A stretch of 64,000 bases of DNA, taken from contig CAVPFW010000006.1 of NCBI GenBank assembly GCA_963703855.1, positions 36,963-100,962 on the forward strand, given 5' to 3'. Below the pieces are notes generated by a model. It had not been told where the DNA came from. It was given only the letters and a program-made list of their open reading frames with translations, and ran no database searches. Positions within the stretch are counted from its first letter, which is position 1, and each line of letters starts with the position of its first letter. Both the position numbers and the translations under genes were made by a program. This DNA comes from AP-15 sp963703855. GTDB lineage: Bacteria > Pseudomonadota > Alphaproteobacteria > ATCC43930 > CGMCC-115725. Below are positions 43,554 through 52,906 of the stretch, piece after piece.

Positions 43554-45197
43554 TTGCCGTCAGCCGCCGGATGCAATCGATACGACGCGCCGTACCTCGC
43601 CAGGAATGCCGCGAACTTTGCCGCGCTGACGCCGCTTTCCTTTCTGCCGCGCGCGGCAGCGGTCTACCCTGACAAGCTCGCGGTCGTCCACGGCGAGATC
43701 CGGGTCAGCTACCGCGAACTTTACGCCCGCTGCCGGCGGCTGGCCGATGCGCTGCGCCGCCGCGGCATCAGACCGGGCGATACCGTCGCGGTCATGGCGC
43801 CGAACGTGCCGGCATTGCTCGAGGCGCATTACGGGGTGCCGATGGCGGGGGCGGTGCTGAATGCGCTGAACTACCGCCTCGACGCCCGCACGATCGCCTT
43901 CATTCTCGCCCATGGGCAGGCCAAGCTGCTGATCGCCGACCGCGAATTCGCACCGACCATCGAAGCGGCACTGGCCGCGCTCGGCCGCCCGCTGGCGTTG
44001 GTCGAGATCGACGAACTGCCCGATGCCCGCTCACTCGGCGGCGTCGACTACGAGGCCTTTCTCGGCGAAGGCGATCCGACCGCGGATTGGGCCGGGCCGG
44101 CCGACGAATGGGCGCCGATCGCGCTCAACTACACCTCGGGCACGACCGGCGATCCGAAGGGCGTCGTCTATCACCACCGCGGCGCCTTTCTGAACGCGCT
44201 CGGCAATGCGATCACCTTTGGGCTCGATCGCGATTCGGTCTATCTGTGGACCCTGCCGATGTTCCATTGCAATGGCTGGACCCACACCTGGGCCGTCACC
44301 GCCGTCGCCGGAACCCATGTCTGCCTGCGCCGCGTCGACCCGGCGCCGATCTTCGCCGCGATCGCCGAGCACCGGGTCACCCACCTGTGCGGCGCGCCGA
44401 TCGTGCTGAACCTCCTGGTGCACGCGCCCGAAGGGGTCAAGCGCCGCTTCGACCACGTCGTCGAGGCCGCGACCGGCGGCGCCGCACCGCCCTCGGCGGT
44501 GATCGAGGCGATGGAGCGGATGGGGTTTCGCGTGACCCACCTCTATGGGTTGACCGAAAGCTACGGCCCGGCGGCGGTGTGCGCCTGGCAGCAGGAGTGG
44601 GCCCGGCTGCCGACCGCCGAGCGGGCGAGCTTGATGGCGCGCCAGGGTGTGGCCTATCCGACCATCGATCGGCTGCGGGTAGTCGAGCCGCAGACCATGA
44701 GCGATGTCGCGGCCGACGGGGCGACGATCGGCGAGCTGATGCTGCGCGGCAACACCGTGATGAAGGGCTATCTGCAGAACCCGTCGGCGACCGAGGCTGC
44801 GTTCGAGCACGGCTGGTTTCACACCGGCGACCTCGCGGTCCAGCACCGCGACGGCTATGTCGAGATCAAGGACCGTTCAAAGGACATCATCATCTCGGGC
44901 GGCGAGAACATCTCCTCGCTCGAAATCGAAGAGGTGCTCTACCGGCACCCGCAGATCATGGAGGCGGCGGCCGTCGCCAAGCCGGACCCGGTGTGGGGCG
45001 AGAGCCCTTGCGCCTTCGTCGCCTTGAAGCCGGACGCCGGCCCGGTCGCGGCCGAGGACATCATCGCCTGGTGCCGCGCCAACCTCGCGCATTACAAGGC
45101 GCCGCGGACCGTCGTGTTCGGCCCGTTGCCGAAGACCTCGACCGGCAAGGTGCAGAAATTCGAGCTGCGCCAGCGGGCTAAAAAGATCGCGGGGTAA
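43554..45197 (+). CDS. Acyl-CoA synthetase (AMP-dependent synthetase/ligase)
   Basis: A 547-residue adenylate-forming enzyme that activates a carboxylic acid to its CoA thioester. Motifs are IALNYTSGTTGDPKGVVYHH (P-loop-like A3), HLYGLTESYGP (A5), WFHTGDLAVQHRDGYVEIKD (A7/A8), KDIIISGGENISSLEIEEVL and the catalytic lysine in LPKTSTGKVQKFELR (A10). It is close to the medium-chain/dimethylsulfoniopropionate-lyase-type fatty acyl-CoA ligases. The TTG start with AGAGG before it is used. Confidence 0.94.
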   Translation: MPSAAGCNRYDAPYLARNAANFAALTPLSFLPRAAAVYPDKLAVVHGEIRVSYRELYARCRRLADALRRRGIRPGDTVAVMAPNVPALLEAHYGVPMAGAVLNALNYRLDARTIAFILAHGQAKLLIADREFAPTIEAALAALGRPLALVEIDELPDARSLGGVDYEAFLGEGDPTADWAGPADEWAPIALNYTSGTTGDPKGVVYHHRGAFLNALGNAITFGLDRDSVYLWTLPMFHCNGWTHTWAVTAVAGTHVCLRRVDPAPIFAAIAEHRVTHLCGAPIVLNLLVHAPEGVKRRFDHVVEAATGGAAPPSAVIEAMERMGFRVTHLYGLTESYGPAAVCAWQQEWARLPTAERASLMARQGVAYPTIDRLRVVEPQTMSDVAADGATIGELMLRGNTVMKGYLQNPSATEAAFEHGWFHTGDLAVQHRDGYVEIKDRSKDIIISGGENISSLEIEEVLYRHPQIMEAAAVAKPDPVWGESPCAFVALKPDAGPVAAEDIIAWCRANLAHYKAPRTVVFGPLPKTSTGKVQKFELRQRAKKIAG

Positions 45198-45246
45198 TGG
45201 AAGGCGGGTATCCCAGCTGCGAGATCAATAAGAGAGGAAATGCTGG

Positions 45247-45747
45247 ATGACGACGGCGAAGGAAGCCGATGCGGCTGTGATCATGACCGATGCGCCCGGC
45301 GACCGGGCTGAAGCGGTGATTCGCGACGGGCTCGGCGCCTACAATTTCGAGCAGGCGGGTTATCGCGATCATCGGCCGCTGGCGGTCCTTGTCTGCGACC
45401 CCGACACCAAGGAGGTCGTCGGCGGCCTGCTCGGGCGGAGCTCGATGGGCCTGCTTTATATCGACCGTTTCTTCCTGCCCGAGCGGCTGCGCAAGCAGGG
45501 GCTCGGCAGCCGGATTCTCGAGAAGGCCGAAGCAGAGGGGGCGCGGCGCGGCTGCAGCCGAGCGATCCTGTCTACCCTCTCCTTCCAGGCGCCGGGCTTT
45601 TACCAAAGTCAGGGCTGGCAGGTGCTCGGCAGGATCGACTGCGACCCGCCCGGCCACACCCGGTTCATGATGACGAAGAAGCTCGTGCCTCAACAGGTTT
45701 CGAGCACCGCGCCGGTCAATGCCGGATCGCCGCCGTCACCAGCTTGA
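45247..45747 (+). CDS. GNAT-family N-acetyltransferase
   Basis: A 166-residue acetyltransferase with one GNAT domain: the CoA-binding strand-helix is LLYIDRFFLPERLRKQGLGS (R-x-x-G-x-G/S type), with RILEKAEAEGARRGCSRAIL and FQAPGFYQSQGWQVLGRI after it. The substrate is unknown. It follows the acyl-CoA synthetase by 49 bp with AGAGAGGAAA as ribosome site, and overlaps the end of the convergent serine hydrolase gene. Confidence 0.9.
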   Translation: MTTAKEADAAVIMTDAPGDRAEAVIRDGLGAYNFEQAGYRDHRPLAVLVCDPDTKEVVGGLLGRSSMGLLYIDRFFLPERLRKQGLGSRILEKAEAEGARRGCSRAILSTLSFQAPGFYQSQGWQVLGRIDCDPPGHTRFMMTKKLVPQQVSSTAPVNAGSPPSPA

Positions 45748-46825
45748 TGAACCCGTCCATCGCCGCCGGATCGGTCCAGCGCAGCACCGCGACGATGTCG
45801 TTCTCGGGATCGATCCAGGTCAGGTTGCCGCCGGCGCCGCGGGCGTAATAGCTGCCGGCCGGGGCGCTCGGGTAAAGGCCGTGCCCGGTGTTGAGCCACC
45901 ACAGGTAACCGTATTGCGGGTATAGCGGGCAGGGCTCGAGCATGCGCTCGATCCACGCCTCCGAGAGAATGCGGCGGCCGTCCCACAGGCCGCGGCGCAA
46001 CAGCAGCAGCCCGATGCGGGCCTGGTCGCGGGCGTCGATAAAGACGCCGCCGCCCCAATGGCCGCCGCCCGAGACCGACTGCACCCGTCGGCCGTCGATC
46101 TCGACGTAAGAGTTGCGATAACCGTGCCATTCCCAATCGGGCGAGGCGCCGATCGGGTCCGTCACCAGCTCGCGGAACAATTCGGGCAATGGCCGGCGCC
46201 ACAGCCGCAGGAGTGCGAGGCTCAGCCGGTTGACCCGAACGTCGTTGTATTCCCAGAACCCGCCGGGCGGCTGGAGATCGCGGTGGCTCCCCTTCGGCGC
46301 CGCGCCTTGCCGGCCGCCGACGGCGCGGTTGCGATCGACGAGATCGGGCTTGCCCCACAGCTCGCCTTCCCATTCCGAGGTCTGCTGCAGCAGATGGTGC
46401 CAGGTGATCGCGTCGTTGTGCGGCGGGTCGAAGCCGCCGTCGTCGACGGTGCGGGAGACCTTGTCGTGCGGATCGCCGATCAGCCCGCGGTCCCAGGCGA
46501 GACCGGCGAGGATCGAGAGATAGCTCTTGGCGACGCTGAAGGTCATGTCGACCCGCGTCGTATCGCCCCACTCGGCGACGATCCGGCCGCCGCGCAGCAC
46601 GAGGCCGTTGGGGCCGCCGCGAGGGCGCACCGGCCCCAAGGTCTCGTTCCACGGCGGGCGCTCGGCGAAATCGCTCGTCACCATCTGGGCGAGATCCCGC
46701 TGCCACGGCGTCTCGCGCTCGGCGGCATGGCGCGCCGCGGCGGCGACGAGATCGGGGTCGAGCCCGGCTTCGTCAGGCGCTCGTCTCGGCCAATCGGCCG
46801 GGTGGGGAAGCGGGAACTCGGTCAT
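45716..46825 (-). CDS. Beta-lactamase-related serine hydrolase (S12 family)
   Basis: A 369-residue penicillin-binding-protein-like hydrolase. The nucleophile motif is TFSVAKSYLSILAGL (S-x-x-K) and the second motif FWEYNDVRVNRLSLALLR (Y-x-N); GAGGNLTWIDPEND supplies the third H/K-x-G-like position. No signal peptide is seen, so it probably acts in the cytoplasm on an ester or amide rather than on peptidoglycan. The start MTEFPLPHP has GGAGGACCGTCG upstream. Confidence 0.88.
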   Translation of the reverse strand: MTEFPLPHPADWPRRAPDEAGLDPDLVAAAARHAAERETPWQRDLAQMVTSDFAERPPWNETLGPVRPRGGPNGLVLRGGRIVAEWGDTTRVDMTFSVAKSYLSILAGLAWDRGLIGDPHDKVSRTVDDGGFDPPHNDAITWHHLLQQTSEWEGELWGKPDLVDRNRAVGGRQGAAPKGSHRDLQPPGGFWEYNDVRVNRLSLALLRLWRRPLPELFRELVTDPIGASPDWEWHGYRNSYVEIDGRRVQSVSGGGHWGGGVFIDARDQARIGLLLLRRGLWDGRRILSEAWIERMLEPCPLYPQYGYLWWLNTGHGLYPSAPAGSYYARGAGGNLTWIDPENDIVAVLRWTDPAAMDGFIKLVTAAIRH

Positions 46826-46993
46826 CGACGGTCCTCCGTGGCTCTGATCGGGCTCGCCTCTCGGGCGGGCTTGATTTTCGGGCAATTCGCACGACCTCGT
46901 GGAGGGAGCGACGCGGGTACGCCGCCATCAGCTTGCAATTCGGCCGGCGAAGTTGCTAGAACAACGCCTCGTCAGCCTTCCGGGGTCGTCGAT

Positions 46994-47242
46994 ATGGGTT
47001 CGTTCAGCTTGATGCACTGGATCGTGGTCTTGGCCATTATCCTCATTCTTTTCGGTGCCGGGAAGCTGCCCCGGGTGATGGGCGATTTCGCCAAGGGCAT
47101 CAAGGCGTTCAAGGCCGGCATGAAAGAGGAGGACGAGGCCGAAACGTCGTCTCCCCCGGCACAGGTGGCGCCCCCCGCCGCCTCGGCGCCGCCGGCCGCC
47201 GGCCTTGCCGATCGTGCGCCCGAGCACGCCAAGTCGCTCTAA
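46994..47242 (+). CDS. tatA: Twin-arginine translocase subunit TatA/E
   Basis: An 82-residue protein with the TatA layout: an N-terminal membrane helix LMHWIVVLAIILILFGAGKL, the hinge P-R-V-M-G-D, then the amphipathic helix FAKGIKAFKAGMKEEDEAE and a disordered Pro/Ala tail. It forms the pore for folded proteins with RR signal peptides. tatB and tatC do not follow, so this is a lone copy or an extra paralogue. Confidence 0.93.
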   Translation: MGSFSLMHWIVVLAIILILFGAGKLPRVMGDFAKGIKAFKAGMKEEDEAETSSPPAQVAPPAASAPPAAGLADRAPEHAKSL

Positions 47243-47290
47243 GTCCCGGCGGGGGCGCCCGACGCGGCGGCGCACGGCCGCGTCCTGGCG

Positions 47291-47668
47291 GTGTCGAACC
47301 ATCGCGTCGAGGTCCGCGACAGCCCCGGGCGCGGTCGCGGCGTTTTCGCCCGCGAGGCGATCGCGCCTGGAACCGTGATCGAAGCGGCCCCGGTGATCAT
47401 CCTGCCGGCGGCGCAATGTTCGGCGCTCGACCACACCGTCGTTTACGACTACTACTTCCACTGGGACGGCGACCCCGACGGGCACGGGCGCGGGGCGCTC
47501 GGGCTTGGTCTCGTCAGCTTGTGCAATCATTCGAGCCGCCCGCGCGCCCGGGTCCGCCGCAACTTCGCCCAATGCACGCTCGACCTCGTCGCGCTCGCCG
47601 ACATCGAGCCCGACGCCGAAATCACCATCGACTATGGCTGCGAATTGTGGTTCGAGCCGCGCGATTAG
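47291..47668 (+). CDS. SET domain-containing protein
   Basis: A 125-residue stand-alone SET domain, the fold of lysine methyltransferases. It has VRDSPGRGRGVFAREAIAPG, the SAM-binding VSLCNHSSRPRARVRRNF (N-H-S) and ADIEPDAEITIDYG with the conserved Tyr. Bacterial single-domain SET proteins are widespread and of largely unknown target; ribosomal or histone-like proteins are candidates. The GTG start is 48 bp after tatA. Confidence 0.88.
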   Translation: MSNHRVEVRDSPGRGRGVFAREAIAPGTVIEAAPVIILPAAQCSALDHTVVYDYYFHWDGDPDGHGRGALGLGLVSLCNHSSRPRARVRRNFAQCTLDLVALADIEPDAEITIDYGCELWFEPRD

Positions 47669-47805
47669 CCCTTTTCGCCTCGCCCGCGTGCGGGGAGGTC
47701 GGAATCCGCGTGTGTACGCGAATTCCGGGTGAGGGCAGCGAGGCCGTCTGGCCGGTCCTAAGAAATCGACCCGAAATGAATCGAGCAATCTAAATAGGTT
47801 ATCGT

Positions 47806-47881
47806 CGTCCCGCGAAAGCGGGGGTCCAGGGCAACCGCTAGTGGCTCGTGGCCCTGGGTTCCCGCTTTCGGGGGAATGACA
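47806..47881. repeat. Long inverted repeat (dispersed CGAAAGCGGG element)
   Basis: Arms 47813-47832 and 47851-47870 read CGAAAGCGGG...CCAGGGC and its complement, with three mismatches and an 18-nt loop. The flanks GTC(G)TCCCG and CGGGGGAATGAC extend the symmetry. One arm of the same element is present near 31920. Confidence 0.8.
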
Positions 47882-47920
47882 GTAGGGCCATGATTTCACT
47901 GGAGTTATTTTGATCAGGGT

Positions 47921-49561
47921 CTAACCGCGCCGGCCGAAGGCGGCGAGAAAGTTGGCGAGAAAGCTCTCCATTCCCCGGTGGGGCGGAAGCTGCGTCGGGA
48001 CCATGCCGGCAACGTAGCCCGCGGCGAGAAACGGCGCCACGAGATCGGGATCGCGCGACAGCACGTGAATGGGAACGGTCGAAGGCTGCGGCCCGCCGGC
48101 GACGATCGCCGGCGGCTGATGGTCGCCGACCAGGATGACGAGCGCATCGCCGCGCAGGCGCTGGGCGAGCCAGTCGCGCAGCACGGCGAAATCATACCCC
48201 AGGCTCTTCAGATAGGCGGGGGCGAGCCGGGACCAGTCGGGCTCGCTGTAGATCTCGTTCCAGGCGGCGCTGGGCACATCGGCAAAAGTTCCGGCATCGC
48301 TCCAATCGGCCAGGTAGGGCGGCACCGGGGAAAAAGGAATGTGGCTCGACACCAGGACGATCTGCGTGAAGACCGGCGGCGCCGGGCCGAGCGCTGCGCG
48401 TATCGCCCCGGCGCGTTCGAGGGTGAACTGGTCGGGGATTTCGGACCAGCCGAAGGATGGGCCGCGATAATCGAGCCCCGCGGCATAGACTTCCCGATCA
48501 AAACCCCAGGCCGCGGTCTGCGGATCGCGTGACTTCATCCCGGGCATGATTTCGATTGCGCGCCATCCGGCATCCTTGAAGTAGCCCGGCAACAGCTTGC
48601 GGCCGGAGTTGAGCAGCGCTGCGTAAAGCACCGGGTCGTCGAGCCGAACCCCGCTCGCCAAGGTCGCCTGGGCGAGCCAGGAGCCGCCGCCGATGGTCGG
48701 CGAGACCAGCCGGTTCGAGGCGATCGTGTAGCCGGCGGCCCGCACAACCGCCTCGAATTGCGCGAGCGGACCCTCGATCCCCGTTCGCAGTTCGGGCCTG
48801 TCGAATACCGCGGTGCCGTACAATTCGATGTAGACGAGATAGACGTCGCGGCGCTTGAGCCCGGCAAGGTCGCTGCGCGGCGGGGCGGGCGCTGCGAGCG
48901 CCGCGGCATAGGCGCCGCCGGGTTGGGTCGGAGCAGACCGGCGGTGCTCGACCGCTGCCGCCTGCCGGACCACAGCTCGCTCCAGCCCGGTCGCGAGCGG
49001 CCGCTCGTCGGCCGGCGCCCACGCCGCGGCGTTCAGCACCACGCCGAAGAAGATCGCCGCAGCGAGCGCCGCGCGCCGGTCGGTCATGACCATCAGCACC
49101 TCGCGCCAGATCCAATAGGCGGCGGCGGCCACCAGGGACAGCGCGACGGCGAGCCCGACGGCGACGACCGAGACCCGCCACAGGCCGGAAGCGCCGGCGC
49201 CAAGGCCGATCAGGGACGGCAGACGCCGCAGGTCGCCGTAGAGATCGAGGTCGCGGCCGAGGAGTCCGGGCATCGCCGCATCGGCGAGGTTCAACGCCGC
49301 CGCCGCGGCTACCAGCGCGGCGAGCACGATCGCCGCAGCGCGCCCGGCAAACACCCGCGGCCGGACCACCGCAACGGTCGCGATCGCAAACAGCAGCCCG
49401 GCGAGCTCTGCCGAGGGGCGCCAGTCGATGGTCAATTGCTCGGTGCCGAGGTCGCGCGCCGGGAGGAAAAGACCAAACAGGAGCAGCATCCCGAAACCCG
49501 CAATCGGCAGGCGCCGCGCGGCAGGCGGCAGCCTGTCCGTCGATAGTCGCGCTGGCGTCAT
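47921..49561 (-). CDS. Membrane-bound sulfatase-like hydrolase (LTA synthase-like)
   Basis: A 546-residue protein with several N-terminal membrane segments (FGMLLLFGLFLPA, ELAGLLFAIATVAVV, AAAIVLAALVAAAAAL, VVAVGLAVALSLVAAA) and a periplasmic alkaline-phosphatase-superfamily domain. That domain begins VYLVYIELYGTAVFDRP and contains GGGSWLAQATLASGV, VSSHIPFSPVPP and LVILVGDHQPPAIV. It may transfer or hydrolyse phospho-groups of surface glycans. Its start is only 50 bp from the divergent MoxR gene. Confidence 0.82.
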   Translation of the reverse strand: MTPARLSTDRLPPAARRLPIAGFGMLLLFGLFLPARDLGTEQLTIDWRPSAELAGLLFAIATVAVVRPRVFAGRAAAIVLAALVAAAAALNLADAAMPGLLGRDLDLYGDLRRLPSLIGLGAGASGLWRVSVVAVGLAVALSLVAAAAYWIWREVLMVMTDRRAALAAAIFFGVVLNAAAWAPADERPLATGLERAVVRQAAAVEHRRSAPTQPGGAYAAALAAPAPPRSDLAGLKRRDVYLVYIELYGTAVFDRPELRTGIEGPLAQFEAVVRAAGYTIASNRLVSPTIGGGSWLAQATLASGVRLDDPVLYAALLNSGRKLLPGYFKDAGWRAIEIMPGMKSRDPQTAAWGFDREVYAAGLDYRGPSFGWSEIPDQFTLERAGAIRAALGPAPPVFTQIVLVSSHIPFSPVPPYLADWSDAGTFADVPSAAWNEIYSEPDWSRLAPAYLKSLGYDFAVLRDWLAQRLRGDALVILVGDHQPPAIVAGGPQPSTVPIHVLSRDPDLVAPFLAAGYVAGMVPTQLPPHRGMESFLANFLAAFGRRG

Positions 49562-49611
49562 GCGAGGCCTCGGGTTATGTGATCGTCGGCAGCGCGAGCG
49601 AAAGGCGGGAA

Positions 49612-50478
49612 ATGCCGCGATTCGAGGGCACCGATACGTATGTGGCGACCAGGGATCTGCAGGTTGCGGTCAACGCCGCGATTGCGCTCGAGCGCCCGCT
49701 GCTGGTCAAGGGCGAGCCCGGCACCGGCAAGACCATCCTCGCCCACGAGATCGCCCGCGGCGTCGCCAAGGATCTGATCACCTGGCACATCAAATCGACG
49801 ACCAAGGCGCAGCAGGGGCTCTACGAATACGACGCGGTGTCGCGCCTGCGCGACGGCCAGCTCGGCGACGAGCGGGTGCGCGACATCGCCAACTACATCG
49901 TGCCGGGCAAGCTGTGGGAGGCGTTCGAGGCGGCAGAGGCCCCGGTGCTGCTGATCGACGAGATCGACAAGGCCGACATCGAGTTCCCCAACGACCTCTT
50001 GCTCGAGCTCGACCGCATGGAATTCTACGTCTACGAGACGCGCCGCACCGTGCGCGCTCAGCATCGCCCGATCGTCATCATCACCTCGAACAACGAAAAG
50101 GAGCTTCCCGACGCCTTTCTGCGCCGCTGCTTTTTTCATTACATCCGCTTTCCCGACCGCGAGACGATGCTCAAGATCGTCGATGTCCATTTCCCCGATC
50201 TGAAACATGAACTGGTGCATGAGGCGCTGACAATCTTTTTTGACGTGCGGCAGGTTCCCGGCCTGAAGAAAAAGCCCTCGACCTCGGAGCTGCTCGATTG
50301 GCTCAAGCTGCTGCTGGTCGAGGACATCTCGCCCGAAACGTTGCGCACCCGCGACCCCTCAAAGCTGATCCCGCCATTGCACGGCGCGCTGCTGAAGAAC
50401 GAGGAGGACGTGCACCTGTTCGAGCGCCTGGCCTTTCTGCACCGGCGCGAGCGCGGCTCGGGCGCCGACCCGCGATAA
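49612..50478 (+). CDS. MoxR-like AAA+ ATPase
   Basis: A 288-residue chaperone-like ATPase. It begins MPRFEGTDTYVATRDLQVAV, and has Walker A LLVKGEPGTGKTILAHEIAR, Walker B APVLLIDEIDKAD, sensor 1 IVIITSNNEKELPDAF and an arginine finger region FLRRCFFHYI. MoxR proteins usually pair with a VWA protein to mature metal enzymes; no VWA partner follows here. The ATG inside the family consensus start is used instead of an upstream GTG. Confidence 0.93.
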   Translation: MPRFEGTDTYVATRDLQVAVNAAIALERPLLVKGEPGTGKTILAHEIARGVAKDLITWHIKSTTKAQQGLYEYDAVSRLRDGQLGDERVRDIANYIVPGKLWEAFEAAEAPVLLIDEIDKADIEFPNDLLLELDRMEFYVYETRRTVRAQHRPIVIITSNNEKELPDAFLRRCFFHYIRFPDRETMLKIVDVHFPDLKHELVHEALTIFFDVRQVPGLKKKPSTSELLDWLKLLLVEDISPETLRTRDPSKLIPPLHGALLKNEEDVHLFERLAFLHRRERGSGADPR

Positions 50479-50533
50479 AATTCCGTCGCCCGGAACATGA
50501 TCGGCATAGATCGGCCGCTTGGTCGGCGCGGCC

Positions 50534-50612
50534 GAATGATCCTCGCGGACAACGGAGGCCGAGCGGGGCAACGAGCGCCAGGAGCAAGATTTTCGCGAGC
50601 TTCGTCGAGGAG
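50534..50612 (+). pseudogene. Relic of a CoA-transferase subunit A gene start
   Basis: The 79 bp closely copy the leader and first 15 codons of the intact subunit A gene that begins at 52160, including GAGCGCCAGGAGCAAGAT and the following CGAGCTT. The start codon is ACG here. The copy ends after about 40 bp of coding sequence, so the rest is gone. It lies on the other side of the MHS transporter gene. Confidence 0.75.
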
Positions 50613-50647
50613 TTTCAGAATAAGCCGATGGAGCGCCGCCGTGGAAA

Positions 50648-51928
50648 TTACCGCGGATAGCGGCGGCGCTGCACAAAGACGAGCGCGATGATGCTGAGCG
50701 CGGCGGTGAACATTATGTAAAAGCTGGGTGAAAGGCTGTTGCCGGTCATCGCGATCAGCCAAGTCGAGACAAACGGCGTAAAGCCGCCGAAGATCGTCAC
50801 GGTGATGCTGAAGCTCAATGCGACCCCGATCCCGCGGACGCGGGTTGGAAACAGCTCGGCCAGCTGCGACGGCAATACCCCGCTGTAGCCGGCCTTGACC
50901 AGGCTGAGCCAGCCGGCGGCAAAGATCGCCGTCGCCAGCGAGGGATGGGCGACCATCAAAAAGAACACCGGGTAAGTGGTGAGCAGAAAGAGCCAGGCCG
51001 TGCCCTTCAAGATCCCGCTGCGGCCGAATTTGTCGGAGAGATGCCCGGCGAACGGCGAGGCAATGCCGAGGATGACCGCACCGATCAGGGTCGCGATGAA
51101 CCCGGTTACCTGCGGCAGGTGCAGCTGCTTCACCGCATAGGTCGGAATGTAGAGGATGATATAGGCCGAGCTGTTCGAGATGACCGCGGCACCCATCGCC
51201 AACAGGGCCTCGATCGGGTGCTCGCGCAGCATGTCGCGCACCGGAGTGCGGGTCGGCTTGATCTCGACATATTCCGGCGTTTCGTCGAGCCGGCGGCGAA
51301 TGTAGAGCCCGACCGGTCCAACCAAAATCCCGAACAGGAACGGGACGCGCCAGCCCCACTCGAGAAGTTGCGCCGGCGACAAGGTGCTGGCCAGCAGGAT
51401 CCCGAAGCCCGACGCCAAAAAGCCGGTGATCCCGGTGCTGGCCCATTGCCAGCTCGCGACAAAGCCTTTGCGCGAGGCGGTTTGCTCGGCCAGGAACGTA
51501 ACCGCGCTGCCAAACTCGCCGCCGACCGAAAACCCCTGCACCAGGCGGGCGACCAGGATCAGGATCGGCGCCGCGAGCCCGATCGTCGCGTAGCCCGGCA
51601 TCAGCGCCGTCATCGTCGTGCCGATGACCATCAACAGGATCGACAAGGTGAGCCCGGCCTTGCGGCCGGCACGGTCGGTATAGGCGCCGATCACAATCGC
51701 GCCGAAGGGGCGAACCAGAAACGAGGCGCTGAATGTGCCCAGGGTCAGCAGCAATGACGCGGTCTCGTTGCCGGTCGGAAAAAACACCTTCGCGATCGTG
51801 ACCGCGAAATAGCCGTAAACGAGAAAATCGAACCATTCCATCGCGTTGCCGATCGAGGCGGCAACGATGACCCGCGTCAAGGTGGGTCTTGGGCGGGCGG
51901 CGGGTGCGGCTAGGATGTCGGCGGTCAT
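50648..51928 (-). CDS. MFS transporter, metabolite:H+ symporter (MHS) family
   Basis: A 426-residue permease with 12 predicted membrane helices. It has the MHS signatures ASIGNAMEWFDFLVYGYFAV, FLVRPFGAIVIGAYTDRAGR (loop 2-3 motif D-R-x-G-R) and RLVQGFSVGGEFGSAVTFLA. Relatives carry citrate, shikimate, 2-oxoglutarate or proline/betaine. It stands next to the two-subunit CoA transferase, divergent from it, suggesting uptake of a dicarboxylate or oxoacid used by that enzyme. Confidence 0.93.
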   Translation of the reverse strand: MTADILAAPAARPRPTLTRVIVAASIGNAMEWFDFLVYGYFAVTIAKVFFPTGNETASLLLTLGTFSASFLVRPFGAIVIGAYTDRAGRKAGLTLSILLMVIGTTMTALMPGYATIGLAAPILILVARLVQGFSVGGEFGSAVTFLAEQTASRKGFVASWQWASTGITGFLASGFGILLASTLSPAQLLEWGWRVPFLFGILVGPVGLYIRRRLDETPEYVEIKPTRTPVRDMLREHPIEALLAMGAAVISNSSAYIILYIPTYAVKQLHLPQVTGFIATLIGAVILGIASPFAGHLSDKFGRSGILKGTAWLFLLTTYPVFFLMVAHPSLATAIFAAGWLSLVKAGYSGVLPSQLAELFPTRVRGIGVALSFSITVTIFGGFTPFVSTWLIAMTGNSLSPSFYIMFTAALSIIALVFVQRRRYPR

Positions 51929-52159
51929 CACGTCTCTCAAGCGTCTCGACGGACTTTTGCGCCATCGCTGCTCGCGAGGACGTTTGTTTCAGTTTCGCGG
52001 CTTTTCCGGCATTACGCCAGAATGAACTGGGACCCTGCGCGTCTTGCAGGCATCAGCGCTCCCATGATGGACGCCCGCCCCAATCCGGTGCGCCGGTTGT
52101 TGCCGGCCGGCTTCGGCTGCCGCATGATGACGGCGGATAACCAAACTCGGGCGGGGGGA

Positions 52160-52906
52160 ATGAGCGCCAGGAGCAAGATTTTTGCGAGCTTTGCCGAGGC
52201 GGTTCGAGACATTCCGGACGGGGCCACGATCGGCTTTGGCGGGTTTGCGGTGGTCGGCATGCCGATCAACCTCTACGGAGCGGTGGCCGAACAGGGCGCC
52301 AAGGGCCTGACCTGCGTGTCGAATTCGACGCGCGGCGGCGCCACCCTGGCGGCGAACGCGCCCGATATGGGCCAGATGATCCAGAACGGCCAGGTCAAAA
52401 AGGTGATCTGCGCCTTTACAGCACCGACCCGCGCCTCGCAGCGGCTGATCCTGTCGGAATATGTCGAGAAGGGCCTGATCGAGGCCGAGCTGGTGCCGCA
52501 GGGGACCCTGGCCGAGCGCATGCGCGCCGCCGGCGCCGGCATCCCGGCCTTCTTTACCCCGGCCGCGGTCGGCACCGAGCTCGCCGAAGGCCGGGAGACG
52601 CGGGTGTTCAACGGCCGCGAATACCTGCTGGAGCACGCCCTGCCGCTCGACTATGCGATGATCCGGGCCTATCAGGCCGACGCCTCGGGCAATCTTCGCT
52701 ACCGCCGCTCGCAGCGCAACTTCAACCCGATCATGGCGATGGCGGCGCGGGTCACGATCGTCGAGGTCGAGGAGGACATCCTGCCGGTGGGCGCGATCGA
52801 CCCCGACGACGTGCACACCGCCGGCGTCTTTGTCCACCGCATCGTCAAGATCCCGCCGCCGCCCGAGGGATGGTGGCCGAAGCCGCCAGGGAGCATTGCG
52901 CGATGA
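52160..52906 (+). CDS. 3-oxoacid CoA-transferase, subunit A
   Basis: A 248-residue alpha subunit of a family I CoA transferase. It starts MSARSKIFASFAEAVRDIPD after GGGCGGGGGGA and shows IGFGGFAVVGMPINLYGAVA, NSTRGGATLAANAPDMGQMI, GIPAFFTPAAVGTELAEGRE and the end EDILPVGAIDPDDVHTAGVF. It transfers CoA from succinyl-CoA to a 3-oxoacid such as acetoacetate or 3-oxoadipate. The TGA stop overlaps the ATG of subunit B. Confidence 0.93.
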   Translation: MSARSKIFASFAEAVRDIPDGATIGFGGFAVVGMPINLYGAVAEQGAKGLTCVSNSTRGGATLAANAPDMGQMIQNGQVKKVICAFTAPTRASQRLILSEYVEKGLIEAELVPQGTLAERMRAAGAGIPAFFTPAAVGTELAEGRETRVFNGREYLLEHALPLDYAMIRAYQADASGNLRYRRSQRNFNPIMAMAARVTIVEVEEDILPVGAIDPDDVHTAGVFVHRIVKIPPPPEGWWPKPPGSIAR

